Shown here one piece after another: positions 40,801-51,460 of a stretch of 64,000 nucleotides of DNA (within the stretch, counting starts at the first letter, position 1; each line of letters starts with the position of its first letter). Source of the stretch: Marisa cornuarietis (taxonomy: Eukaryota; Mollusca; Gastropoda; Architaenioglossa; Ampullariidae); contig SMMW01000650.1 of NCBI GenBank assembly GCA_004794655.1, positions 1,367,501 through 1,431,500 of the forward strand. The letters are read 5' to 3'. The notes beneath the pieces were generated by a model that was not told the origin of the DNA, did not search any database, and saw only the letters and a list, made by a program, of their open reading frames with translations. Position numbers and translations under genes: made by a program.

Positions 40801-43673
40801 CGGCAGATAATAGGGCCGCAGGCCTACACACAACAACTCAACGTCGGGTAAACAAACTCTGTCCTTGACCGACACATGGTTAGGATGACACCACTGTTTG
40901 TTGACATACGCGCACACACCGCCTTACTTCCTTTTTCCAGTAGAACGAGGGTCTCTATCCAGTCTGACAAACGAAAAATCCTCTAGTTCCATCGCCGAGT
41001 TTGAATCATTATCAGTAAGCCATGTTTCACTGAAGCAAAGCAAACTGCACTGTCGAAACTTTCTGTCATATGAAGCGCACGCAAACAGTTCATCCATTTT
41101 GTTCGCCAAGGACTGAACATTCCCCATGATAACTGAGGGTAACACTGGCTTACTTTGCCTCCTGCGGTTACGTTGTCTCACCCCACCTCTCCTCCTCGGC
41201 TTCCTGGGCCTGGGTATCATCTCTCGGGGTAGAAACTCAAACGTCCGCCTGCTCACATCAAGGTCGGTGCTAAGTGCACGCAGCTCCGCCATGTTGTAGG
41301 TCAGCCGCATAGGAACATCGTCAAAAATCGTCATGGCAAGGGCCACAGAAAAGGCCATCCACATCAGCACACACAACATCACCAAACATACCTCCATCTT
41401 ACAATAATAGGCTACAGCCACCTTCTCTAAACTTAAAAATAAATATACAGATATAAAAAATATATATATAGACACACGCCGAAGACAGGAGCAACTAAGG
41501 GCAGCTCACTCCAAGATTGATTGATTGATTGATTGATCATAGCAAATGGCGTTCACTACATCACAATTATCGCCAACAATATGAAGCATGCAATATGCTT
41601 CCAGTTCCTCGCCAAAGTTTTGTTTGTAATGCAAGGTATAAAATAAGAAATGAGATCTATCGTCACGGACCAAGAACTGGTAGAGGTAATGATCAACATT
41701 ACAGTATGAAACGCCAATCACATGAAGCCACTGTGATCACTTTATCTTTGCAGCTAAAAATATGTTGTTCTACTCAAAAGGTGCGGGTCAACAAATCTGT
41801 TCTTTTCCTGATTGTCTGCAAAAACTGTTCTTGTATCTTAACTTGTTTCTTCGTTGGTTTAGTTTGGTGTTACCAGGCTATTATTTGCTACACCTCTTCC
41901 TTTAACTTTAACATGACTGGAATATTTTTTCTCGCTTTAATGTCCACCTGTTTGTCTTCTGCACTACATACATCTTTGTACTTTATTTTGTAATAAATAG
42001 TTCGAATATGGCAGTTTACATTATGATGTATACTTTTCAAGCCTAGCACTTGTGCTTTCTGCCAGCTTGCTCTTCTGGATCCTATGGAGAAAATTGTGCC
42101 AAGCAATGTGGTCAGTGTAAAGGCGGTGACATGAAGTGCAACACTATCACGGGGGAGTGTGAGGTCGGGTGTCAGCCCGGGTATCAATCGGCTTACTGCG
42201 ACATACGTAAGTACACGAGCAGTACTTTGCTATAAATTTTTTCACGGCTAGTGAGTGCATTTCTTTGACTATTTTATCAGATGAATAATTTTCATATACT
42301 AATGTACAAAATAGTTGTAACTAACCAACATGTTGCTGTACCTAATGCCGATTACCATCTCAAAAACATCAAAGCAATATTACAACTAAAATTTGGTGAC
42401 AGATTTGTACATCGCTTGATAAACGTACCTGACTGCATGAGAAATCAGTATGTAGAAAACGAAACATGATTATTGTTGTGTTATTCTAAACTATTCAATT
42501 ATTCACCGTAAGAAGTACACTTTAAGCTGTGAAATGCTCACATTTTGTACATTACAGACCGACTCACAACAACTTCGTTTCCTCGATTTCTTCCCATTAT
42601 TTTCAACTTCTTTGCTGATTTTGGCATCTTTAGGCTATTTATGTAAAGGTTTTTCCTTTCAGTTGCTCACACCTTCCCTCACTGCAGCAGAAAGAGCCAC
42701 AATAATTTTGCAGTAACAAACAGTTTTGTTTAGAATAATCAGTTCAGTTTGATAAGTTTGTTTGTTTGTTTGTTTGTTAGTGTTTAACGCCGTGCCAGCA
42801 ACTAAGGCTATATCACGGCGATGAAAGACAAATTTATGAAAAAAAATCTAGGAATCAGAGAGATCTTCAAAAGATATAACAGTGCCATTCCAATAAGGAC
42901 AACACAAACAAGAGAATTTTTAAAAGAGTTGTTCTAGTATAAAAGTGGTTGTTGTGGCCAAAAGGCCGTCAACAAACCAAAACCATAAGCCAAAACTAAC
43001 AGGAATTTAAAACTTAAATTTTATGAAAGAGTCCAATCCCTCTTAAAAATGCAAAAATTGCTGCCGATGGGACGGACCTAAACAAAGCAGACACAGAAAC
43101 TGCTGTGAAAAAATGCTGACGGGTACTCTGAAGCTCAGGACAAGTAATTAATACATGTTTAACATTTAAAACTTCTGTACACCACGGGCAAACAGGTGGT
43201 GGTTCACCTCGTAAGAGATACGATTGCGTGACATAGGTGTGTCCTAACCTCAGTCTAGTTAAGACCACCTCCTCCCGTCGCACAGGGCGGCACGGAGGCA
43301 GGCGGTCAGAACAGTTTGATAAGATAAGTAAACAATGAGTGTAATATTTCTATAGCAAGTTAAAAGACAAATCTGAGTGAGTGAGTGAGTGAGTGAGTGA
43401 GTGAGTGAGTGAGTGAGTGAGTGAGTGAGTGAGTGAGTGAGTGAGTGAGTGAGTGAGTGAGTGCCTTTGAAATGGGTGCATGTTTCTTTTAAAGTAACTA
43501 GCTGTGTCTTCTGCGCAATAATAAAGTGCACAGTAACAGCAGTATGAACTCGACAAGATACTTTTGTGAGCTTTTTGTTGTGTCCCACTGTTTCACCCTG
43601 ATGCCACAGTATCGCTCAACTTCTGCCATATTGTGAGCAAATTAAAGGATCTCAAACCCAAAATTCCGTGAAA

Positions 43674-43765
<92 letters not shown>

Positions 43766-44634
43766 TCGACTACTACTGCCATGTTACATTTCTCTAACTA
43801 TTTGTATTTAAGGTTGTCCTGTAGGTTTCTATGGCGATGGCTGTAAGTACAAATGTGGAAAATGCGCGAAGTCGTCATGCCATCCTGTGAAAGGTGTTTG
43901 TACTGCGGGATGTGAGAAGGGCTATAAAGGACAATTTTGCAATGAAAGTAAGTACTGTAGACCATATTACACCTGCATACAGACTAGCAGGCAGACAGGA
44001 TGACATACAGACGATGTCAACTAGACGGATTTATTAATTTTTGGTCTGAATCATCCGAAACTGTTTTTACTATTTGTTTAGTTTGGTGGCAACTTTACTT
44101 GAATATTAAGAAATTGTATCAACCTGTTTGGCTTTGACTACAACAATTCTTAGAGTAGATTATTGCAACAGATCACGTCTGTTTGCTGATAAGGTCTCAG
44201 TCGATCTTTTCACTGACTACCTCGTCCCTCCCAAACTCTAACTTCTGGTTCACATTTTTAACTGTTACATACACATACATCTTCTCGAATCCTCCACAAT
44301 GTGAAATATATTTACCTACCTAATACCTTCATCTTAATTTAAAGTTTCAGAATTGTTTACATTGGCGGTGTATATAATCAAGAGATTTATTTTTGTGGAA
44401 ATTCCATATATAGCAATAGTTTTTTATTGTAAAACATCACTCTACAAAGAATTTTATTTACTTTTATCTGTTCCAGCATGTTCTAGGGGTTACTATGGAC
44501 ACAACTGTACCTACATGTGCGGCAATTGTTTAGGAGAAACGAAGTGTAACCCTGTAGATGGTTCTTGCCCTTCGGGATGTCAAGGCAACTATCACCCACC
44601 CTTCTGTGATAAAGGTAATGAGAACTGCCCTTAA
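30087..44634 (+). CDS. Gene 3 (unit A): F5/8C-EGF receptor-like protein, no TM or phosphatase exons found
   Basis: Exons 30087-30150 (signal peptide MRLVVSLTFTIIFGSF...), 34516-34596 (Cys-rich), 35635-35880 and 36500-36691 (F5/8C), 37160-37258 (short EGF), 37992-38129, 42066-42206, 43813-43947 and 44477-44614 (EGF-like) all join in phase 1: 1234 nt, about 411 residues. The layout equals the ectodomain of gene 2. If the 44614 donor (GTAATG) is skipped, translation ends at 44632-44634 after GNENCP. The next EGF exon at about 45296 lacks an AG acceptor and the last Cys. No hydrophobic or PTP exon was found before unit B starts at 49636. It may be a secreted or truncated paralogue, or its 3' part may have been lost in the duplication. 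Two LINEs lie in its introns. Confidence 0.75.
30639..31166 (+). mobile_element. LINE fragment, C-terminal RT region
   Basis: Frames 1 and 3 together read LLAGCP-like, QRLQRVQNSAARL, HWLPIRSRIQYKLSVLCFNF and SFKSALKTHLFLEH, the typical end of CR1/L2-group LINE ORF2. Unit B is collinear on both sides but lacks this block (junction near 52000-52090), so it inserted in A or was lost from B. Frameshifts make it inactive. Confidence 0.75.
31306..31531 (+). pseudogene. Broken copy of the six-Cys peptide exon
   Basis: Homologous to 52248-52453 in unit B, with the acceptor TGTGTAG kept. About 10 extra bases after the VDML codons shift the frame to an early stop. Further small indels and an in-frame TAG (TGTAGTCTGTAG) follow. 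It cannot make the peptide predicted in unit B. Confidence 0.55.
31668..31762. repeat. (TGAG)n microsatellite
   Basis: About 23 TGAG units. A shorter array sits at the matching place in unit B (52542-52600). Confidence 0.95.
31786..32308 (+). mobile_element. LINE ORF1-like relic
   Basis: From ATG 31878 the frame reads NVGQTPSSPAAA, LLQVLNTMNSKFDGRMDDF and LKGTVDTLVARI. Then, after a frameshift, LEDRSRRNSIIVHGL and SKQKVLNIMSDKL follow. A coiled coil followed by EDRSRRNSIIVHGL is the start of an L1-type ORF1 RNA-binding domain. It is cut by the antisense LINE that begins at 32309. Unit B keeps more of the same element. Confidence 0.7.
32309..33411 (-). mobile_element. Non-LTR retrotransposon, reverse transcriptase fragment
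   Basis: Three overlapping minus-strand frames give one RT: CQRVWERKEWS, NYRTISLISH and AGFRP (33415-33158), then HYFIDFKKAFDRVW, GVRQGCPLSPVLFNIFLE and LRFADDIDLL (33404-32757), then EVSSFKYLGATLS, YKSLVVPILLYGCDTWTLL and RRLLRISY (32725-32294). The catalytic FADD is intact, but two frameshifts and missing ends (no endonuclease) make it dead. The flanks match unit B at 53585 and 55720, so it lies inside the older ORF1 LINE. The clade is not certain. Confidence 0.85.
33412..34515 (+). other. Gene 3 intron 1, distal part
   Basis: Collinear with 55720-56857 in unit B. AT-rich, with a near-repeated segment (TTCTTGTTTTTGTT... at 33430 and 33600). No exon or RNA gene was recognised. Confidence 0.6.
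35853..36065 (+). repeat. Tandem copies of an exon-intron junction (unit A)
   Basis: The last bases of the F5/8C exon and its donor (ACTATTTACAACAGGAATGA then AAGTGAGT) recur about every 55-65 bases in the intron, four copies in all. The last keeps AGTGAGT. Unit B has seven copies. Confidence 0.85.
37749..37825. repeat. (TG)n microsatellite
   Basis: TG array in a gene 3 intron, at the same place as 60343-60432 in unit B. Confidence 0.95.
38269..41515 (-). mobile_element. L2-like LINE, nearly full-length ORF2, inactivated
   Basis: Minus-strand reading from 41475: an endonuclease region (MGNVQSLANKMDEL, CFSETWL; then, after a frameshift, CPTRMGKILDLFYC and GKSDHCLI) and RT (SAGPDGVKP, NDYRPVALTS, FFDFSSAFQTIQPH, GAPQGTVLSPFLFTLYTSDF). 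A TAG sits just before KYSDDSAIV, followed by NASKTKEMIFDFRK, YLGVLLDSKLTW and the C-terminal region to 38504. YSDD and the 3' end TAATAAATTTGTCTTGTC fit the L2/CR1 group. The flanks carry ATTGATTGA (38260-38268, 41516-41524). Unit B has only a (TTGA)n run at this site (60877-60927). At least two stops and two frameshifts disable it. Confidence 0.9.
42757..43311 (-). mobile_element. 5'-truncated LINE insertion with 12-bp TSD
   Basis: Both flanks carry CAGTTTGATAAG (42745-42756 and 43312-43323); unit B has one copy and no insert. The minus-strand frame 43283-43014 (RREEVVLTRLRLGHTYVTQS, then CPWCTEVLNVKHVLITCPEL) is the zinc-knuckle-like end of I/Nimb-type LINE ORF2, and a (CAAA)n tail lies at the low-coordinate end. 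At 555 bp it is a dead-on-arrival copy. Confidence 0.9.
43375..43463. repeat. (TGAG)n microsatellite
   Basis: About 22 units. A homologous array stands at 62200-62270 in unit B. Confidence 0.95.
43676..43746. repeat. (TG)n microsatellite
   Basis: TG array followed by a GA run, just before an EGF exon of gene 3. Homologous to 62503-62571 in unit B. Confidence 0.95.
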
Positions 44635-44882
44635 TACTTCTGTAAATATACACAAACGTAAATGTAGGAATATCCGTAAAACACTCTTAGATATCAAAAA
44701 GGTTGCTACTGTTGGGTATTCTAGTAGAATACGTGAGTGAATATCCTGTTATATTTACAATGTTAATTTTTTTAACGAAAAAAACCCCAAATGAAAACAG
44801 TGATTTATCGCCTGCTTGAAATCGACATATGCACACAAATAGTTCTGGATTTTTTTTTCTGTCTCTCTGTCTCTTTGTCTCT

Positions 44883-44888
<6 letters not shown>

Positions 44889-44945
<57 letters not shown>
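44889..44945. repeat. (TG)n microsatellite
   Basis: TG array grading into TGCG units in the region after the last good EGF exon of gene 3. Confidence 0.9.
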
Positions 44946-44949
<4 letters not shown>

Positions 44950-45118
44950 TGCGTGCGTGCGTGTGTGTGTGTGTGAGAAAAGAGAGAGAACTGGCTCATT
45001 TAAGTTCCAAAACACACACACACTTTTTAAATCACTGCTTAAATTAGAGAGCACATCAGGACTATACGTACATGTTCTCTAAATTCACGAGCACAAATCA
45101 CCTTCTTGCTGCCGTTGA

Positions 45119-45119
45119 C

Positions 45120-45182
<63 letters not shown>
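45119..45182. repeat. (AAT)n microsatellite
   Basis: About 21 perfect triplets. Confidence 0.95.
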
Positions 45183-45184
<2 letters not shown>

Positions 45185-45295
45185 AGATGTAATTGTTCTT
45201 TGAGGAAAATGATTCTTTTCTCACATACCGCTGCCAATTCTATCAAACGAGGTAGCGATAAAACTATATTTTCGCTGCTCTGGCTTCCAATTACA

Positions 45296-45430
45296 ACGTG
45301 TTATAAGGGTTATTATGGACACAACTGTAGACACACGTGCGGCCAGTGCGCTGAGAGAACATCATGTGATCGCGACACGGGGGTGTGTCCAGCTGGATGT
45401 CGGAGTGGCTATCAAGGAGACTTGTGTAAG
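45296..45430 (+). pseudogene. Degenerate EGF-like exon of gene 3
   Basis: Reads CYKGYYGHNCRHTCGQCAER and on to GCRSGYQGDL, clearly an EGF module close to gene 2 exons 11-12. The base before the expected phase-1 start is C (TACAACG), so the AG acceptor seen in its paralogue (GAAG/CG) is missing. The donor GTAAGA would cut the codon of the last Cys. It is probably no longer spliced as a normal module; an upstream or cryptic acceptor cannot be excluded. Confidence 0.6.
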
Positions 45431-45472
45431 AAAAAAAAAACACCCACATGCTAAATAATGCAAGATTATATA

Positions 45473-45475
<3 letters not shown>

Positions 45476-45555
<80 letters not shown>

Positions 45556-45557
45556 GC
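45476..45557. repeat. (TCTG)n microsatellite
   Basis: About 20 TCTG units. Confidence 0.95.
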
Positions 45558-45867
45558 TTTTCTACACTGAAGAAATGATTTCAGCCATGCTGTTGACCAG
45601 TATATCATTCTACTTCTAGTCAACTCTCTTTTTTATGTACTATTGAGTAACTCTTCTCCTTTGTAATCCTCAATGTGGTTACTTTATTTTGTGACGTAAG
45701 CCCAGACTAACGATAAGTCAGCCGAGGCGTAGAAGACCTTCCACGTCGTTTCTGATTGTAACCGTAAACTGATTTGTCCTGTTTTATTTGATAAAAATTT
45801 CACATCAAAATATTACAGTTAATCCCTTGTAGCAGCCCATTGTATGTCAGACCAGAAAACGGAAGAT

Positions 45868-46024
45868 GTGTTCATATTAAGGAGATGCGTGTTCATATTA
45901 AGGTGATGTGTGTTAATATTAAGGAGACGTGTGTTCATATTTAGGTGACGTGTGTTCATATTAAGGAGATGCGTGTTCATATTAAGGTGATGTGTGTTAA
46001 TATTAAGGAGACGTGTGTTCGTAT
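45868..46024. repeat. 21-bp minisatellite with 84-bp higher order
   Basis: Seven complete 21-bp units of the form GTGTTCATATTAAGGAGATGC plus a partial eighth. Units 1, 2 and 3 are identical to units 5, 6 and 7, so four units were copied as a block. Confidence 0.92.
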
Positions 46025-46350
46025 GGCAGTTAACTGTCGAAGGATGATGTCAAATAGGTTCCTGAACAGATTACCGAATTCACCAGTTTGGTAGATTTCC
46101 AATTAAAAATAGCTAACGATAACATAAAAGTGAGAATAACATTGAGCCCAGAAGTTGAATACATGAATATCAAAGTTTAATCAGGTAATTTTTGTAAACT
46201 CAAGGAATGTATAAAGCTGAAGAACATTTCATACAAAATTCATATCTAAAAGTTCCTTAAAAGCTTAACTAAGGGTGTAAGTAAGAGGCATTTTATGTGC
46301 TGACTTACACAACTGAAGTTCACGCACAAGAACCGCAAGAGTAAAAGTAA

Positions 46351-46647
46351 ACAGAAAACTTCAACAGTGACCGAGATGATTGCAATCTGTACCGTGTCTG
46401 GTCAGATAACTACATAGAGAATCTACCGCGACCTCCAACGCCTATCCGAGAAAACTTACACTCTGTGGATGACCGTGTAGGTAAAACTATCGATGACACA
46501 GACTACAGGGGCCAGCTGCACGGCACGGTACACGGTGTAGCGGTCAGTTCCGCTCTTCATATTTTACAGACTTTGTCAGGTGACTGTTTCTCGCCAGTCT
46601 TCAAGCTACGTGTGCCTAGTGACGTGTTGTGTCTTTTGCCCCAGTAG
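46351..46647 (+). other. Unassigned coding-like stretch
   Basis: An open frame after the stop at 46348 reads NFNSDRDDCNLYRVWSDNYI, then ENLPRPPTPIRENL, DDRVGKTIDDTDYRGQLHG and on to a TAG at 46645. The composition (charged, proline, three Tyr) is protein-like, unlike the flanks. No family was recognised, and there is no in-frame ATG in the charged part. It could be an orphan exon or cytoplasmic tail of the degraded 3' part of gene 3, or a transposon piece. Confidence 0.35.
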
Positions 46648-47467
46648 ATTTTTGTCCGGATGAACACAAAGCCGTTCTTTCGTTAGTCAAGTGGCTGCTA
46701 CCATGACAACCTATTTCTCACCCGACGGCAGCCATTTTCTTTTCCGTCCTTCGACTTCGTTATTATTGCCGACGTCCGCAGTGAAACATTTGCCATCGTT
46801 ACTACTGTTGTTACTGTCATCAGGACCAGTTTTAGTTCAACGACATCATTGCAATCATGGACATCAAGTACGGTATGTAAGCATGCAAGCGTGTGTGTGT
46901 GTGTGCGTGCGTGCGTGCGTGTGTGTGTGTATGTGGGTGTGTTTTATGTTCAGTGTATACAAATAAGTATAACTTACCCAGTGTCTAATGTAGAAAGTAT
47001 TTTTGTTGCTGTTAATATCTAAAATCATGCTCTTACCATTTTTTTTATTTCTTCAGCAAGACAGACGTGCTGTCAGGTGAGATTTTTTTTTACTTAGTTC
47101 GTTTCCTAAACATGAGAACAGAGAAGCCTTTAGATATCCTAGCAAAAAGACAACAATTATGTGTTTATTTCTTTGTTTAATTGTTCATCAGAATGATTTA
47201 CATTAAAAAAAATTAGGCTAGCTTTGGATGCAGTATAAAATCCTACAGATGTCATTTTTCGTAAGGGAGGGTAAGGCACGGTAAATGTAAGGCTACAACA
47301 TCACCAGCTGCTTACAACACTCTGTGAAGTTTCCTCTCGCTGAGACTAAGTCACAAGAAATGTCTTGTAAGTCATGTTGCAGCCTCGAGGCCGGTCGGAC
47401 AGAGAGCAGCTGGGCAAGTCTTGAAACAATTGACGAGAAAGTCTGGCTTGAATCAACGCTTCGCAGA

Positions 47468-47549
<82 letters not shown>

Positions 47550-49635
47550 GCGCACACACACACACGCACACGCCTAGAATGCAGATATGTTAAACAAAAT
47601 TCAGAAGTGTATAGCATCTTGTTTCCTATAATCCATGATATTAAACAATGTTAAATTAAAATAAAAATTTGGCTAAATCTCAGTTGCAGTGAGTACTAAG
47701 AAATAAAAAGTTTAACACCGTCATTAATGGACTTCATTAATTGGGATGAACAAGTTCAGAGCTGCTGTCTGAAGGGTGAAAATTTCTGTGTTAAATAAAA
47801 TCAAATAACATTATTTTTTTAAAGTTATAAAAGTAAGAATTTACAAGAAAAATATTTGATGTATTGTTAATGAAAAAAGAGCGCTTATCGATGAAATTAG
47901 CGCTAAGAGCATGCTCTCTAAGAGTGTGAATATACGCTATAAAAAAATCTTCATTATTATTATTATTAAATTACCATTAAGCTTCTTATATTACACGATG
48001 TACAGTCGAGCAGAAGGTAATGTGCTTGCGGCTGATGCAAGTACCACAGTTAAAACATCCTTCAGAATGTGTTAAGGATGTGTCCGAGAAAAAAAATATT
48101 AGTTAAATTTTTAACTTTGTCGGTAAAGGGGGTGATAACTTTAAACACCAAGCCTTAAAACATTATTGACAACAAAGTTAATAGAGAATGGTTTAGTTTT
48201 AGTACTGAAATAAAGTTTAATATTTTGTGAGCTGTCTGCGTATGAACTCATTAGAGAACATGACAACCTAACTCCTGTTTTGCTTTTATTTTCACTTATA
48301 GAGCATATATGTTGATATTATAACCGATATTCATTATAAAATGACTTCACTGAAGACACACGTGACACTATGACAAAAGTTCGCCAAAGGCACACAGTCA
48401 TACTTAGATTGCTTACAACATCTTTATGTTTGCTCTGTTGAACCTGAAACTAGTTCAATTGATGAAAAAAAGATTTCAGGAGATACATAGGATAATACTG
48501 GCCTTCTGTGTGTTCCTTTTGCATGTTTTTGTGTTTAAATCCGTGAATCGGATAACCGCCGAAGAAATAATGTCCGGTCGAGGGTGGGTCAACTTTGACA
48601 TATATTCTATTCACACTACAAAGTTTCAAACATTCTTGGCGCACTGAAGTGTTTCAGCTAAGGAGTTTATACAATTTCCATACAAAAGTATTTGTCAACA
48701 TTTTCCTACAAAAAAGCAATGCGATCTGAATTCATACTGACTGTCATCAAGGTACTTCTAATCACCGAGATAATCGCTTTTGTCTACTAAACGATCGTGT
48801 GTAAAAAAAAAAATGGGTGTCCGAACGCTCATCTTATTAAATATCTGCTAGGAATCTCAGAAACACCAACAGATTAACAGCAGGATATAAATTTTGCTTG
48901 AAGCTGAAAGACTTCGTCCAATCGTGACGACCGTTAGATTTCCCTGAAACTCTTTTCTGTGTCAGCTTTTTACATGTATAATAACCATTTATGGACACTT
49001 CATGCCACATACTTTCAACAAATATACAACAAATATAGCAAAAATTAATTTTACGACCCATGACCCATTTTAGGAGTAGAACTTTTGTCGCAGTCTCATA
49101 TATAAATAAAATGAGAGAGAAAATGTCCAGTAGACTGATTACGACGCTGAATGTCCACCAAGCAGCACGGAATTTTGTTAAACGATCAGAAGGAAGGGAA
49201 GTAACTGTGCGACGAATGAATTTGTTAATGTAAATTCTCTCCCTTAGATCACTAATAATGGTCATTTTAAAGGACGTTATTACCTTTGCAAACGCTTCCT
49301 TCTTTCATAACAGTCACCATGATCTAACTATAGTCGCTGCCGCGGTGAAAAGCTCGAACAATAAACTGACTTCCATTACAAAGATGTTGAGAAGACATCA
49401 GAGCAGAAGAAAAGACTTCTATTTGAAGGATACTGGCACACATTTCTGTTTTCAGATGCTTCCATCAATAGTTCTAACAGCAGTATTAACGAGCATCAAT
49501 TAAAAAATTTTATGATAATTAATTCCCAGTCCTGCATTAACCAATCTAATAATAATTAATAGCAAGTCTTGCTGAAAGCTGCGGAAAGATCGGCAGTCAT
49601 GGAATTTAGTTAACAATAGTTCCTATAGATTCTAG
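46648..49635. other. Spacer between units A and B
   Basis: Besides the CA array and a TG/CG run near 46891-46930, no gene was recognised. A frame at 48426-48647 has a short hydrophobic run (IILAFCVFLLHVFVF) after a TTTCAG, and a 49258-49503 frame has no motif. No transmembrane/PTP continuation of gene 3 was found here. Confidence 0.5.
47469..47572. repeat. (CA)n / (CACG)n microsatellite
   Basis: CA array interrupted by CGCA units. Confidence 0.9.
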
Positions 49636-51460
49636 GTTCTGACAATCTCACCTGATGTCTCAGCTCTGTTCTGTTTACAGCCAACATTTTACATGTTCCT
49701 TAAATTTCTGTTGTTTCTATAGAAAAACTCAATCACCTGCACAGCCACCTCAATCAGGATCCGGTTGCACATCTAATTAAAATTTCTTTACTTCATTTCC
49801 TACTCTGTCTGCTTTCAGGAGGTTCTAAGGTTTTTCGAATATTGAAAAAGTAATTATCTTAGTGTAAATCTTGGTAAAATAAAGAAAAAATTGACTATAG
49901 GAGAAAACTTCATCTATCCCTGACCTAGCGACTGACGATACGAAAGTTGAAAGAGTGTCAGAAGTTTAGGATGGATCGTCATTGACAGCAAAGCCGATGT
50001 ATAAAGATTTAATTTCAATACCAAAATACCGCGTGGACACATGATTTGTCTGGCACTTGGCTGAGTTTCTCAAAAGTCGATGTATTTTTGCTTATAGAGC
50101 ACCATACCCCAGCTTATAAGCAAACTCATGGCGAATAATAATAATAATAATTAAAATAACAACAACAACAACAATACAGAAAAATTGAAGACACCAACCA
50201 AGACAAACGGAAATCAAAGGGGATAAACAGTGTAGCGGGGGAAAATTGTTGTCCTTTCTGTAATAACTGACGGAACACAGTACCCAATTATCCAACAAGT
50301 CTATAAAATTAAAATAAAGGCATAAAGTATGGAAAAGAAATCATGTAGACAAAAAACGAATGATCAACGTTCTGTGCAGTCTGGTTTCCCTGTTCACTAA
50401 GATCTACAGTTTCTAGTTACAAATGTTTACATCGGGGAAGTGATTAGAAAGAACAGATCCAGATGCTCAGGATAAACTTCTACAGGTCAAACCAACTGGA
50501 CAGATTTCTACCTCTTGACATCAAGCAGATTGGTCACATTGCACACGGTTCCTCTCGATATCAAAGTGCACCAACAAGAAACTAGACGGAGATGAAAATG
50601 GCGTCGACAAAGAAAAGACTGTTCATCAACGAATCAGCTGAAGCCGTAAAAGTGAAACAAAATGTGACGATCAAGAACCAGGAACAAGAATCACATGTCA
50701 AACGATGGTGTCCAAAATCAAAATTAACTTAGAAAAAAATGACAACATCCAAAGAAATGCGAAGAGCTAGGTAAGACGAAGGGACATCAATGTCTTAATA
50801 ACAACTGCTCTGTTGTAAAGTGCTTGGGCTGGGTTTAATTAAGGTTTGGGTTTGGGTTTGTTTGACTGGGATTTATGTTTCAGGCTGACCACTACACCTC
50901 CAGATAAAATAAATGACGGAATCTCCTTACATGATCCATGTATACCCCAACCATACATCAAGCCACAGGAATCAGGAGTTGAAGCCAGAAGTTGCTCAAC
51001 ACTTGTTCTATTATCCACACAGAGGGCGCTGTGTGAAGAGTGTGAAAGCCCGCTGATCGCTAGCCAAGTGGAGATAATTATGAACGCATCGCGAATTTCC
51101 TTCTTCCTAGCCGGACACGTGACAAGAGTTTAAGCTCTGCACGTGCAGGATGATCGTCGCTGCACACTGTAGCTCGATGATGATTTCGGCGTAAAATGTT
51201 AGCAAAGAGGTATTTTCCTGTGTACCATGACTAACACTAGTTGTTCTCCAGTACTTTAAATGCAATCAAGTTGCTTGGATTCCGACATTATGCTGTCACC
51301 GTTAATTGCTCTTATGACAGTCAAGGCCATCAATTAGACTCGTTTTACTGGCGAGAATTGGACTTCCTGCCTGCTTCAACATGCAGACTGTGTGACGATC
51401 AGACATTTATTGAGGACTGGACAGACAAGCCGCCCTGCATCTCATACACAAGCATAAAAC

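Larger units (their letters stand above)
27627..44176. repeat. Segmental duplication, unit A
   Basis: Collinear with 49636-62992 in the same orientation. The similarity starts at GTTCTGACAA and ends after GATTATTGCAACAGATCAC, covering the promoter region, all shared exons and most introns. Unit A is 16.5 kb against 13.4 kb in B, mainly because of LINE insertions. Much of the intron sequence is still alignable by eye with few changes, so the duplication is recent relative to the gene 1/gene 2 split. Confidence 0.9.

Noticed and set aside
41529..41993. 154-codon frame upstream of the CSSGSYGEN EGF exon of gene 3
   Set aside because: The matching region of unit B (61096-61338) has frameshifts in the same frame, and it lies in an intron between two well-supported exons.
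45868..46024. CRISPR-like array of regularly spaced repeats
   Set aside because: The units are directly adjacent with no spacers; this is a minisatellite in a eukaryotic genome.
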